The notes beneath the pieces were generated by a model, which saw nothing but the letters and a program-made list of their open reading frames with translations, was not told the origin of the DNA and did not search any database. A stretch of DNA of 64,000 nucleotides, taken from NCBI RefSeq assembly GCF_050947335.1, contig NW_027473327.1, positions 2,356,001 through 2,420,000 of the forward strand, read 5' to 3'. Position 1 is the first letter of the stretch, and the number at the start of each line of letters is the position of its first letter. The stretch comes from Megachile rotundata. Lineage: Eukaryota; Arthropoda; Insecta; Hymenoptera; Megachilidae. Shown in pieces: positions 1-12,022 of the stretch. Both the position numbers and the translations under genes were made by a program.

Positions 1-1375
1 TGATGGTATGATTGTGATTGTATGATTGCGATAGTATGATTGTGATTGTATGATTGTGATTGTATGATTGTGACTGTATGATTGTGATTGTATGATTGTG
101 ATTGCGTGATTGTGATTGTATGATTGCGATTGTATGATTGTGATTGTATGATTGTGATTGTATGATTGTGATAGTATGATTGTGATAGTATGACTGTGAT
201 TGTATGACTGTGATTGTATGATTGTGATTGTATGATTGTGATTGTCTGATTGTGGTTGTATGATTGTGATTGTATGATTGTGATTGTCTGATTGTCATTG
301 TATGATTATGATTGTATGATTGTGATTGCATGATTGTGATTGTATGTTTGAGATTTCATGATTTTGTATGTATGATTGTGATTGTATGATTGTGATTGTA
401 TGACTGTGATTGTATGATTGTGATTGTGCGATTGTGATTTTACGATTGTGATTGTACGATTGTGATTGTAAGATTGTGATTTTATGATTATGATGGAATG
501 ATTGTGATTGCATGATTGTGATTGTATGATTGTGATTGCATGATTTTGAATGTATGATTATGATTGTATGATTGTGATTGTATGATTATGATTGTATGGT
601 TGTGATTGAATGATTGTGATTGGATGATTCCGATTGTATGATTGCGATAGTATGATTGTGATTGTATGATTGTGATTTTATGATTCTCATTGTCTGATTA
701 TGATTCTATGATTGTGATTGCATGATTGTGATTGTATGATTGTGATAGTATGATTGTGATTGTATGGTTGTGATTGTATGATTGTGATAGTATGATTGTG
801 ACTGTATGATTGTGATTGCGTGATTGTGATTGTATGATTGTGATTGTATGATTGTGATATTATGATTGTGATAGTATGATTGTGATTGTAAGATTGTGAT
901 TGCATGACTGCGATTGTATGATTGTGATTGTATGATTATGATTGTATGATTGTGATTGTATGATTGTAATGGTTTGATTGTGATTGTATGATTGCGATAT
1001 TATGATTGTGATTGTATGAATGTGATTGTATGATTGCGGTTGTATGATTGTGATTGTATGATTGTAATGGTTTGATTGTGATTGTATGATTGCGATATTA
1101 TGATTGTGATTGTATGATTGTGATTGTATGATTGTGGTTGTATAATTGTGATTGTATGATTGTATTTGGGAGATTGTGATTGTATGATTGCGATTGTATG
1201 ATTGTGATTGCGTGATTGTGATTGTATGATTGCAATTGTATGATTGTGATTGTATGGTTGTGATCGTATGATTGTGATGGTATGATTGTGATTGTATGAT
1301 TGCGATAGTATGATTGTGATTGTATGATTGTGATTGTATGATTGTGACTGTATGATTGTGATTGTATGATTGTCA
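1..1375 (+). repeat. Segmental copy, partner of 2395-3810
   Basis: This stretch matches the one starting at 2395. The offset is 2,394 bp at the left end, 2,408 bp after one extra unit in the second copy, and 2,436 bp by the TTTGGG landmark (1165 and 3601). The pair shares private variants absent from other copies, including an ATTCTATG unit after the TCTG unit (about 710 and 3112) and a GCAATTG unit (about 1232 and 3668). Copy 1 begins at or before the window edge. The match ends near 1370, where an ATTGTCATTG unit replaces the expected consensus unit. Confidence 0.8.
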
Positions 1376-1780
1376 TTGTATGATTGTGATTGTATGATTG
1401 TGATTGCGTGATTGTGATTGTATGATTGCGATTGTATGATTGTGATTGTATGATTGTGATTGTATGATTGTGATATTATGATTGTGATAGTATGACTGTG
1501 ATTGTATGACTGTGATTGTATGATTGTGATTGTGTGCTTGCGATTGTATGATTGCGATTGTACGATTGTGATTGTATGATTGTGATTGTATGATTGTGAT
1601 TGTATGACTGCGATTGTATGATTGTGATTGTATGATTGTGATTGTATGATTAGGATTGTGTGATTGTGATAGTATGATTGTGATTGTATGATTGTGATTG
1701 TATGATTGTGATTGTATGATTGTGATTGTATGATTGTGATTGTATGATTGTGATTGTATGATTGTGATTGTATGATTGTA

Positions 1781-1815
1781 TTTGGGAGATTGTATTTTGG
1801 AGATTGTAATTGTGT
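1781..1815 (+). repeat. Landmark cassette: TTTGGGAG, TTTTGGAG and GTAATTG units (first instance)
   Basis: Three neighbouring units, ATTGTATTTGGGAG, ATTGTATTTTGGAG and ATTGTAATTG, depart most from the consensus (five, six and one substitutions by my alignment) yet keep the 14-bp length. Further instances of the cassette lie near 5.2, 6.3, 6.8, 11.5, 12.0, 12.5, 16.0, 17.1, 17.6, 34.6, 37.1, 38.6, 43.8, 44.2, 44.6, 45.0, 47.0, 47.4, 50.5, 50.9, 51.3, 51.7, 53.2, 53.5, 53.9, 54.3, 57.4, 58.2 and 62.2 kb. Related forms start GCATTTGGG (10.0, 14.4, 20.3, 22.4, 24.5, 25.1, 30.0, 32.1 and 55.2 kb). It works as a punctuation mark for comparing blocks. No function is implied. Confidence 0.85.
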
Positions 1816-2394
1816 GATTGCGATTGTATGATTGCGATTGTATGATTGTGATTGTATGATTGTGATTGTATGATTGTGATTGTATGATTGTGGTTGTACG
1901 ATTGTGATTGTATGATTGTGATTGTATGATTGTAATTGTATGATTATGATTGTATGATTGTTATTGTATGATTGTGATTGTATGACTGTGATTGTATGAT
2001 TGTGATTGTGCGATTGTGATTGTACGATTGTGATTGTACGATTGTGATTGTATGATTGTGATTGTATGATTATGATTGCATGATTGTGATAGTATGATTG
2101 TGATTGTAAGATTGTGATTGCATGACTGTGATTGTATGATTGTGATTGTATGATTATGATTGTATGATTGTGATTGTATGATTGTAATGGTTTGATTGTG
2201 ATTGTATGATTGCGATATTATGATTGTGATTGTATGATTGTGATTGTATGATTGTGGTTGTATAATTGTGATTGTATGATTGTATTTGGGAGATTGTGAT
2301 TGTATGATTGCGATTGTATGATTGTGATTGCGTGATTGTGATTGTATGATTGCGATTGTATGATTGTGATTGTATGGTTGTGATCGTATGATTG

Positions 2395-3810
2395 TGATGG
2401 TATGATTGTGATTGTATGATTGCGATAGTATGATTGTGATTGTATGATTGTGATTGTATGATTGTGACTGTATGATTGTGATTGTATGATTGTGATTGCG
2501 TGATTGTGATTGTATGATTGCGATTGTATGATTGTGATTGTATGATTGTGATTGTATGATTGTGATTGTATGATTGTGATAGTATGATTGTGATAGTATG
2601 ACTGTGATTGTATGACTGTGATTGTATGATTGTGATTGTATGATTGTGATTGTCTGATTGTGGTTGTATGATTGTGATTGTATGATTGTGATTGTCTGAT
2701 TGTCATTGTATGATTATGATTGTATGATTGTGATTGCATGATTGTGATTGTATGTTTGAGATTGCATGATTTTGTATGTATGATTGTGACTGTATGATTG
2801 TGATTGTATGACTGTGATTGTATGATTGTGATTGTGCGATTGTGATTGTACGATTGTGATTGTACGATTGTGATTGTAAGATTGTGATTTTATGATTATG
2901 ATGGAATGATTGTGATTGCATGATTGTGATTGTATGATTGTGATTGCATGATTTTGAATGTATGATTATGATTGTATGATTGTGATTGTATGATTATGAT
3001 TGTATGGTTGTGATTGAATGATTGTGATTGGATGATTCCGATTGTATGATTGCGATAGTATGATTGTGATTGTGTGATTGTGATTTTATGATTCTCATTG
3101 TCTGATTATGATTCTATGATTGTGATTGCATGATTGTGATTGTATGATTGTGATAGTATGATTGTGATTGTATGGTTGTGATTGTATGATTGTGATAGTA
3201 TGATTGTGATTGTATGATTGTGATTGCGTGATTGTGATTGTATGATTGCGATTGTATGATTGTGATTGTATGATTGTGATTGTATGATTGTGATATTATG
3301 ATTGTGATAGTATGATTGTGATTGTAAGATTGTGATTGCATGACTGTGATTGTATGATTGTGATTGTATGATTATGATTGTATGATTGTGATTGTATGAT
3401 TGTAATGGTTTGATTGTGATTGTATGATTGCGATATTATGATTGTGATTGTATGAATGTGATTGTATGATTGTGGTTGTATGATTGTGATTGTATGATTG
3501 TAATGGTTTGATTGTGATTGTATGATTGCGATATTATGATTGTGATTGTATGATTGTGATTGTATGATTGTGGTTGTATAATTGTGATTGTATGATTGTA
3601 TTTGGGAGATTGTGATTGTATGATTGCGATTGTATGATTGTGATTGCGTGATTGTGATTGTATGATTGCAATTGTATGATTGTGATTGTATGGTTGTGAT
3701 CGTATGATTGTGATGGTATGATTGTGATTGTATGATTGCGATAGTATGATTGAGATTGTATGATTGTGATTGTATGATTGTGACTGTATGATTGTGATTG
3801 TATGATTGTG
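2395..3810 (+). repeat. Segmental copy, partner of 1-1375
   Basis: This is the second member of the pair described at 1-1375. Relative to that copy it has gained single 14-bp units and differs by isolated substitutions. For example, the unit near 798 reads GACTG in copy 1 but GATTG here. All length differences between the two are whole units, as expected from unequal exchange in register. Confidence 0.8.
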
Positions 3811-4779
3811 ATTGCGTGATTGTGATTGTATGATTGCGATTGTATGATTGTGATTGTATGATTGTGATTGTATGATTGTGATAGTATGATTGTGATAGTA
3901 TGACTGTGATTGTATGACTGTGATTGTATGATTGTGATTGTATGATTGTGATTGTCTGATTGTGGTTGTATGATTGTGATTGTATGATTGTGATTGTCTG
4001 ATTGTCATTGTGTGATTATGATTGTATGATTGTGATTGCATGATTGTGATTGTATGATTGAGGTTGCATGATTTTGTATGTATGATTGTGATTGTATGAT
4101 TGTGATTGTATGACTGTGATTGTATGATTGTGATTGTGCGATTGTGATTGTACGATTGTGATTGTAAGATTGTGATTTTATGATTATGATGGAATGATTG
4201 TGATTGCATGATTGTGATTGCATGATTGTGATTGTATGATTGTGATTGCATGATTTTGAATGTATGATTATGATTGTATGATTGTGATTGTATGATTATG
4301 ATTGTATGGTTGTGATTGAATGATTGTGATTGGATGATTCCGATTGTATGATTGCGATAGTATGATTGTGATTGTATGATTGTGATTTTATGATTCTCAT
4401 TGTCTGATTATGATTGTATGATTGTGATTGCATGATTGTGATTGTATGATTGTGATAGTATGATTGTGATTGTATGATTGTGATTGTATGATTGTGATAG
4501 TATGATTGTGATTGTATGATTGTGATTGCGTGATTGTGATTGTATGATTGCGATTGTATGATTGTGATTGTATGATTGTGATTGTATGATTGTGATATTA
4601 TGATTGTGATAGTATGACTGTGATTGTATGACTGTGATTGTATGATTGTGATTGTATGATTGTGATTGTCTGATTGTGGTTGTATGATTGTGATTGTATG
4701 ATTGTGATTGTATGATTGTCATTGTATGATTATGATTGTATGATTGTGATTGCATGATTGTGATTGTATGATTGAGATT

Positions 4780-6350
4780 ACATGATTTTGTATGTATGAT
4801 TGTGATTGTATGATTGTGATTGTATGATTGTGATAATATGATTGCGAATGTATGATTGTGATTGTATGTCTGTGATTGTATGATTGTGATTGTATGATTG
4901 TGATAGTATGATTGTGATTGTAAGATTGTGATTGTATGTCTGTGATTGTATGATTGTGATTGTATGATTTTGAATGTATGATTGTGATTGTATGATTGTG
5001 ATTGCATGCTTTTGAATGTATGATTGTGGTGGTATGATTGCGATTGTATGATTGTGATTGTATGATTGCGATTGTATGATTGTGATTGTATGATTATGAT
5101 TGTATCATTGTGATTGTATGATTGTGATTGTATGATTATGATTGTATGGTTGTGACTGTGTGATTGTGATGGTATGATTGCGGTTGTATGATTGTGATTG
5201 TATGATTGTATTTGGGAGATTGTATTTTGGAGATTGTAATTGTATGATTGCGATTGTATGATTGTAATTGTATGATTGTGATTGTATGATTGTGATTGTA
5301 TGATTGTGATTGTATGATTGTGATTGTATGATTCTGATTGTATGATTGTAATTGTATGATTATGATTGTATGATTGTGATTGTATGATTGTGATGGTTTG
5401 ATTGTGATTGTATGATTGCGATATTATGATTGTGATTGTATGATTGTGATTGTATGATAGCGATTGTATGATTGTGATTGTATCATTATGATTCTATGAT
5501 TGTGATTGTATGATTATGATTGTATGGTTGTGATTGTATGATTGTGATGGTATGATTGTGATTGTATGATTGTGATTGCATGATTTTGAATGTATGATTA
5601 TGATTGTATGATTGTGATTGTATGATTATGATTGTATGATTGTGATTGTATGATTGTGATGGTATGATTGTGATTGTATGATTGTGATTGTATGATTGTG
5701 ATAGTATGATTGTGATTGTATGATTGTGATTGCGTGATTGTGATTGTATGATTGCGATTGTATGATTGTGATTGTATGATTGTGATTGTATGATTGTGGT
5801 ATTATGATTGTGATAGTATGATTGTGATTGTATGACTGTGATTGTATGACTGTGATTGTATGATTGTGATTGTATGATTGTCATTGTATGATTATGATTG
5901 TATGATTGTGATAGTATGATTGTGATTGTATGATTGTGATTGCGTGATTGTGATTGTATGATTGCGATTGTATGATTGTGATTGTATGATTGTGATTGTA
6001 TGATTGTGATATTATGATTGTGATAGTATGACTGTGATTGTATGACTGTGATTGTATGATTGTGATTGTGTGATTGCGATTGTATGATTGCGATTGTATG
6101 ATTGTGATTGTATGATTGTGATTGTATGATTGTGATTGTATGACAGCGATTGTATGATTGTGATTGTATGATTGTGATTGTATGATTAGGATTGTGTGAT
6201 TGTGATAGTATGATTGTGATTGTATGATTGTGATTGTATGATTGTGATTGTATGATTGTGATTGTATGATTGTGATTGTATGATTGTGATTGTATGATTG
6301 TATTTGGGAGATTGTATTTTGGAGATTGTAATTGTGTGATTGCGATTGTA
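4780..6350 (+). repeat. Segmental copy carrying the GGTGGTATG marker (copy 1 of 3)
   Basis: The rare unit ATTGTGGTGGTATG starts at 5023, 11351 and 15831 in three related blocks. Each is preceded by a GATTACATG unit, an ATAATATG unit next to GCGAATG, and a GCATGCTTTTG unit. Each is followed by TATCATTG, GCGGTTG and the TTTGGG landmark. Offsets are 6,328 bp (copy 1 to 2) and 4,480 bp (copy 2 to 3). Copies 1 and 3 stay alike further to the right than copy 2 does. Limits are approximate. Confidence 0.72.
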
Positions 6351-6352
6351 TG
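5877..6352 (+). repeat. 476-bp tandem duplication, copy 1
   Basis: The block runs from an ATTGTCATTGTATG unit to the unit before the next one at 6353, 476 bp or 34 units. Internal markers fall at equal offsets in both copies: ATTAGG at +308 (6185 and 6661) and ATTGTATTTGGGAG at +420 (6297 and 6773). A GACAGCG unit lies at matching places in both. This is a recent head-to-tail duplication by the unbroken order of markers. Confidence 0.88.
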
Positions 6353-6828
6353 ATTGTCATTGTATGATTATGATTGTATGATTGTGATAGTATGATTGTG
6401 ATTGTATGATTGTGATTGCGTGATTGTGATTGTATGATTGCGATTGTATGATTGTGATTGTATGATTGTGATTGTATGATTGTGATATTATGATTGTGAT
6501 AGTATGACTGTGATTGTATGACTGTGATTGTATGATTGTGATTGTGTGATTGCGATTGTATGATTGCGATTGTATGATTGTGATTGTATGATTGTGATTG
6601 TATGATTGTGATTGTATGACAGCGATTGTATGATTGTGATTGTATGATTGTGATTGTATGATTAGGATTGTGTGATTGTGATAGTATGATTGTGATTGTA
6701 TGATTGTGATTGTATGATTGTGATTGTATGATTGTGATTGTATGATTGTGATTGTATGATTGTGATTGTATGATTGTATTTGGGAGATTGTATTTTGGAG
6801 ATTGTAATTGTGTGATTGCGATTGTATG
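6353..6828 (+). repeat. 476-bp tandem duplication, copy 2
   Basis: Second copy of the 34-unit block at 5877-6352. At its right edge the repeat of the pattern stops: an ATTGCG unit at 6829 stands where a third ATTGTCATTG unit would be. A related 462-bp (33-unit) doubling with the same markers lies at 16685-17147 and beyond, so the doubling arose before or was copied with the larger segment. Confidence 0.88.
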
Positions 6829-7276
6829 ATTGCGATTGTATGATTGTGATTGTATGATTGTGATTGTATGATTGTGATTGTATGATTGTGGTTGTATGAT
6901 TGTGATTGTATGATTGTAATTGTATGATTATGATTGTATGATTGTGATTGTATGATTGTGATTGTATGATTGTGATTGTATGACTGTGATTGTATGATTG
7001 TGATTGTGCGATTGTGATTGTACGATTGTGATTGTACGATTGTGATTGTATGATTGTGATTGTATGATTATGATTGCATGATTGTGATAGTATGATTGTG
7101 ATTGTAAGATTGTGATTGCATGACTGTGATTGTATGATTGTGATTGTATGATTATGATTGTATGATTGTGATTGTATGATTGTAATGGTTTGATTGTGAT
7201 TGTATGATTGCGATATTATGATTGTGATTGTATGATTGTGGTTGTATGATTGTGGTTGTATAATTGTGATTGTATG

Positions 7277-8480
7277 ATTGTATTTGGGAGATTGTGATTG
7301 TATGATTGCGATTGTATGATTGTGATTGCGTGATTGTGATTGTATGATTGCGATTGTATGATAGTGATTGTATGGTTGTGATCGTATGATTGTGATGGTA
7401 TGATTGTGATTGTATGATTGCGATAGTATGATTGTGATTGTATGATTGTGATTGTATGATTGTGACTGTATGATTGTGATTGTATGATTGTGATTGCGTG
7501 ATTGTGATTGTATGATTGCGATTGTATGATTGTGATTGTATGATTGTGATTGTATGATTGTGATAGTATGATTGTGATAGTATGACTGTGATTGTATGAC
7601 TGTGATTGTATGATTGTGATTGTATGATTGTGATTGTCTGATTGTGGTTGTATGATTGTGATTGTATGATTGTGATTGTCTGATTGTCATTGTATGATTA
7701 TGATTGTATGATTGTGATTGCATGATTGTGATTGTATGATTGAGATTGCATGATTTTGTATGTATGATTGTGATTGTATGATTGTGATTGTATGACTGTG
7801 ATTGTATGATTGTGATTGTGCGATTGTGATTGTACGATTGTGATTGTACGATTGTGATTGTAAGATTGTGATTTTATGATTATGATGGAATGATTGTGAT
7901 TGCATGATTGTGATTGTATGATTGTGATTGCATGATTTTGAATGTATGATTATGATTGTATGATTGTGATTGTATGATTATGATTGTATGGTTGTGATTG
8001 AATGATTGTGATTGGATGATTCCGATTGTATGATTGCGATAGTATGATTGTGATTGTATGATTGTGATTTTATGATTCTCATTGTCTGATTATGATTGTA
8101 TGATTGTGATTGCATGATTGTGATTGTATGATTGTGATAGTATGATTGTGATTGTATGGTTGTGATTGTATGATTGTGATAGTATGATTGTGATTGTATG
8201 ATTGTGATTGCGTGATTGTGATTGTATGATTGCGATTGTATGATTGTGATTGTATGATTGTGATTGTATGATTGTGATATTATGATTGTGATAGTATGAT
8301 TGTGATTGTAAGATTGTGATTGCATGACTGTGATTGTATGATTGTGATTGTATGATTATGATTGTATGATTGTGATTGTATGATTGTAATGGTTTGATTG
8401 TGATTGTATGATTGCGATATTATGATTGTGATTGTATGAATGTGATTGTATGATTGTGGTTGTATGATTGTGATTGTATG
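7277..8480 (+). repeat. Left-domain higher-order repeat, 1,204 bp (86 units), copy 1
   Basis: It is bounded by ATTGTATTTGGGAG followed directly by ATTGTGATTG at 7277 and at 8481. The marker order inside is: GATCG, GCGATAG, GACTG, GCGTG, paired GATAG units, paired ACTGTG units, TCTG, ATTGTCATTG, GCATG, GAGATTGCATG, ATTTTGTATG, TGTGCG, paired TACG units, TAAG, ATGGAATG, ATTTTGAATG, GGATG, ATTCCG (8019), ATTCTCATTG, GATATTATG and TAATGGTTTG. The same length and order recur at 13003 and 18001. This is the clearest full-length form of the left-domain higher-order repeat. Confidence 0.85.
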
Positions 8481-11107
8481 ATTGTATTTGGGAGATTGTG
8501 ATTGTATGATTGCGATTGTATGATTGTGATTGCGTGATTGTGATTGTATGATTGCGATTGTATGATTGTGATTGTATGGTTGTGATCGTATGATTGTGAT
8601 GGTATGTTTGTGATTGTATGATTGCGATAGTATGATTGTGATTGTATGATTGTGATTGTATGATTGTGACTGTATGATTGTGATTGTATGATTGTGATTG
8701 CGTGATTGTGATTGTATGATTGCGATTGTATGATTGTGATTGTATGATTGTGATTGTATGATTGTGATAGTATGATTGTGATAGTATGACTGTGATTGTA
8801 TGACTGTGATTGTATGATTGTGATTGTATGATTGTGATTGTCTGATTGTGGTTGTATGATTGTGATTGTATGATTGTGATTGTCTGATTGTCATTGTATG
8901 ATTATGATTGTATGATTGTGATTGCATGATTGTGATTGTATGATTGAGATTGCATGATTTTGTATGTATGATTGTGATTGTATGATTGTGATTGTATGAC
9001 TGTGATTGTATGATTGTGATTGTGCGATTGTGATTGTACGATTGTGATTGTACGATTGTGATTGTAAGATTGTGATTTTATGATTTTGATGGAATGATTG
9101 TGATTGCATGATTGTGATTGCATGATTATGATTGTATGGTTGTGATTGAATGATTGTGATTGGATGATTCCGATTGTATGATTGCGATAGTATGATTGTG
9201 ATTGTATGATTGTGATTTTATGATTCTCATTGTCTGATTATGATTGTATGATTGTGATTGCATGATTGTGATTGTATGATTGTGATAGTATGATTGTGAT
9301 TGTATGATTGTGATTGTATGATTGTGATAGTATGATTGTGATTATGTGATTGTGATTGCGTGATTGTGATTGTATGATTGCGATTGTATGATTGTGATTG
9401 CATGATTGTGATTGTATGATTGTGATATTATGATTGTGATAGTATGACTGTGATTGTATGACTGTGATTGTATGATTATGATTGTATGATTGTGATTGTC
9501 TGATTGTGGTTGTATGATTGTGATTGTATGATTGTGATTGTATGATTGTCATTGTATGATTATGATTGTATGATTGTGATTGCATGATTGTGATTGTATG
9601 ATTGAGATTACATGATTTTGTATGTATGATTGTGATTGTATGATTGTGATTGTATGATTGTGATAATATGATTGCGAATGTATGATTGTGATTGTATGTC
9701 TGTGATTGTATGATTGTGATTGTATGATTGTGATAGTATGATTGTGATTGTAAGATTGTGATTGTATGTCTGTGATTGTATGATTGTGATTGTATGATTT
9801 TGAATGTATGATTGTGATTGTATGATTGTGATTGTATGATTGTGATTGTATGATTGTGATTGTATGATTGTGATTGTATGATTGTGATTGTATGATTGTG
9901 ATTGTATGATTGTGATTGTATGATTGTGATTGTATGATTGTGATTCTATGATTGTGATTCTATGATTGCATTTGGGAGATTGTATTTTAGAGATTGTAGT
10001 TGTATGATTGCGATTGTGTGATTGTGATTGTATGATTGTGATTGTATGATTGTAATTGTATGATCGTGATTGTATGATTGTGATAGTATGATTGTGATTG
10101 TATGATTGTGATTGTATGATTGTGATTGTATGACTGTGATTGTATGATTGTGATTGTGCGATTGTGATTGTATGATTGTATTTGGGAGATTGTTGTTGGG
10201 AGATTGTAATTGTATGATTGCGATTGTATGATTGAGATTGTATGATTGTGATTGTATGGTTGTGATTGTATGATTGTGATAGTATGATTGTGATTGTGTG
10301 ATTGTGATTGTATGACTGTGATTGTATGATTGTGATTGTATGATCGTGATTGTATGATTGTGATAGTATGATTGTGATTGTATGATTGTGATTGTATGAT
10401 TGTGATTGTATGACTGTGATTGTATGATTGTGATTGTGCGATTGTGATTGTACGATTGTGATTGTACGATTGTGATTGTATGATTTTGTATGTATGATTG
10501 TGATTGTATGATTGTGATTGTATGATTGTGATTGTATGATTGTGGTTGTATGATTGTGATAGTATGATTGTGATTGTATGATTGTGATTGTATGACAGTG
10601 ATTGTATGATTGTGATCGTATGATTGTGATTGTATGATTGTGATAGTATGATTGTGATTGTATGATTGTGATTGTATGACTGTGATTGTATGATTGTGAC
10701 TGTGCGATTGTGATTGTACGATTGTGATTGTACGATTGTGATTGTATGATTGTGATTGTATGATTATGATGGAATGATTGTGATTGCATGATTGTGATTG
10801 TATGATTGTGATTGTATGATTGTGATTGCATGCTTTTGAATGTATGATTGTGATTGTATGATTGTGATTGTATGATTGTGATTGTATGATTGTGATTGTA
10901 TGATTGTGATAGTATGATTGTGATTGTAAGATTGTGATTGTATGTCTGTGATTGTATGATTGTGATTGTATGATTGTGATATTATGATTGTGATAGTATG
11001 ACTGTGATTGTATGACTGTGATTGTATGATTGTGATTGTATGATTGTCATTGTATGATTATGATTGTATGATTGTGATTGCATGATTGTGATTGTATGAT
11101 TGAGATT

Positions 11108-11880
11108 ACATGATTTTGTATGTATGATTGTGATTGTATGATTGTGATTGTATGATTGTGATAATATGATTGCGAATGTATGATTGTGATTGTATGTCTG
11201 TGATTGTATGATTGTGATTGTATGATTGTGATAGTATGATTGTGATTGTAAGATTGTGATTGTATGTCTGTGATTGTATGATTGTGATTGTATGATTTTG
11301 AATGTATGATTGTGATTGTATGATTGTGATTGCATGCTTTTGAATGTATGATTGTGGTGGTATGATTGCGATTGTATGATTGTGATTGTATGATTGCGAT
11401 TGTATGATTGTGATTGTATGATTATGATTGTATCATTGTGATTGTATGATTGTGATTGTATGATTATGATTGTATGGTTGTGACTGTGTGATTGTGATGG
11501 TATGATTGCGGTTGTATGATTGTGATTGTATGATTGTATTTGGGAGATTGTATTTTGGAGATTGTAATTGTATGATTGCGATTGTATGATTGTAATTGTA
11601 TGATTGTGATTGTATGATTGTGATTGTATGATTGTGATTGTATGATTGTGATTGTATGATTGTGATTGTATGATTCTGATTGTATGATTGTAATTGTATG
11701 ATTATGATTGTATGATTGTGATTGTATGATTGTGATGGTTTGATTGTGATTGTATGATTGCGATATTATGATTGTGATTGTATGATTGTGATTGTATGAT
11801 AGCGATTGTATGATTGTGATTGTATCATTATGATTCTATGATTGTGATTGTATGATTATGATTGTATGGTTGTGATTGTA
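11108..11880 (+). repeat. Segmental copy carrying the GGTGGTATG marker (copy 2 of 3)
   Basis: It shares the ordered marker units of the block at 4780-6350 (GATTACATG, ATAATATG, GCATGCTTTTG, GGTGGTATG, TATCATTG, GCGGTTG), offset by 6,328 bp at the GGTGGTATG unit. It diverges on the right near 11.88 kb, where a GACAGCG unit follows earlier than in the other copies. Confidence 0.7.
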
Positions 11881-12022
11881 TGATTGTGATTGTATGACAG
11901 CGATTGTATGATTGTGATTGTATGATTGTGATTGTATGATTAGGATTGTGTGACTGTGATAGTATGATTGTGATTGTATGATTGTGATTGTATGATTGTG
12001 ATTGTATGATTGTGATTGTATG

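Larger units (their letters stand above)
6297..8494 (+). repeat. 2,198-bp segment duplicated 5,726 bp downstream (copy 1)
   Basis: From ATTGTATTTGGGAG at 6297 through the same landmark at 8481-8494, the sequence matches 12023-14220 at a constant offset of 5,726 bp (409 units). Checked anchor pairs are 6353/12079 (ATTGTCATTG), 6661/12387 (ATTAGG), 7277/13003, 8019/13745 and 8481/14207. The minus-strand open frames within it (6662-7723 and 12388-13449) translate to the same 353 residues, so the nucleotide match is very close. At the right end copy 1 continues with ATTGTGATTG and copy 2 with ATTGTATTTTGGAG. Confidence 0.9.

Noticed and set aside
1781..1815. G-quadruplex motifs in the TTTGGG cassettes
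   Set aside because: Each cassette has at most one GGG and one GG run (two GGG runs in the doublet form), short of four G-runs close together.
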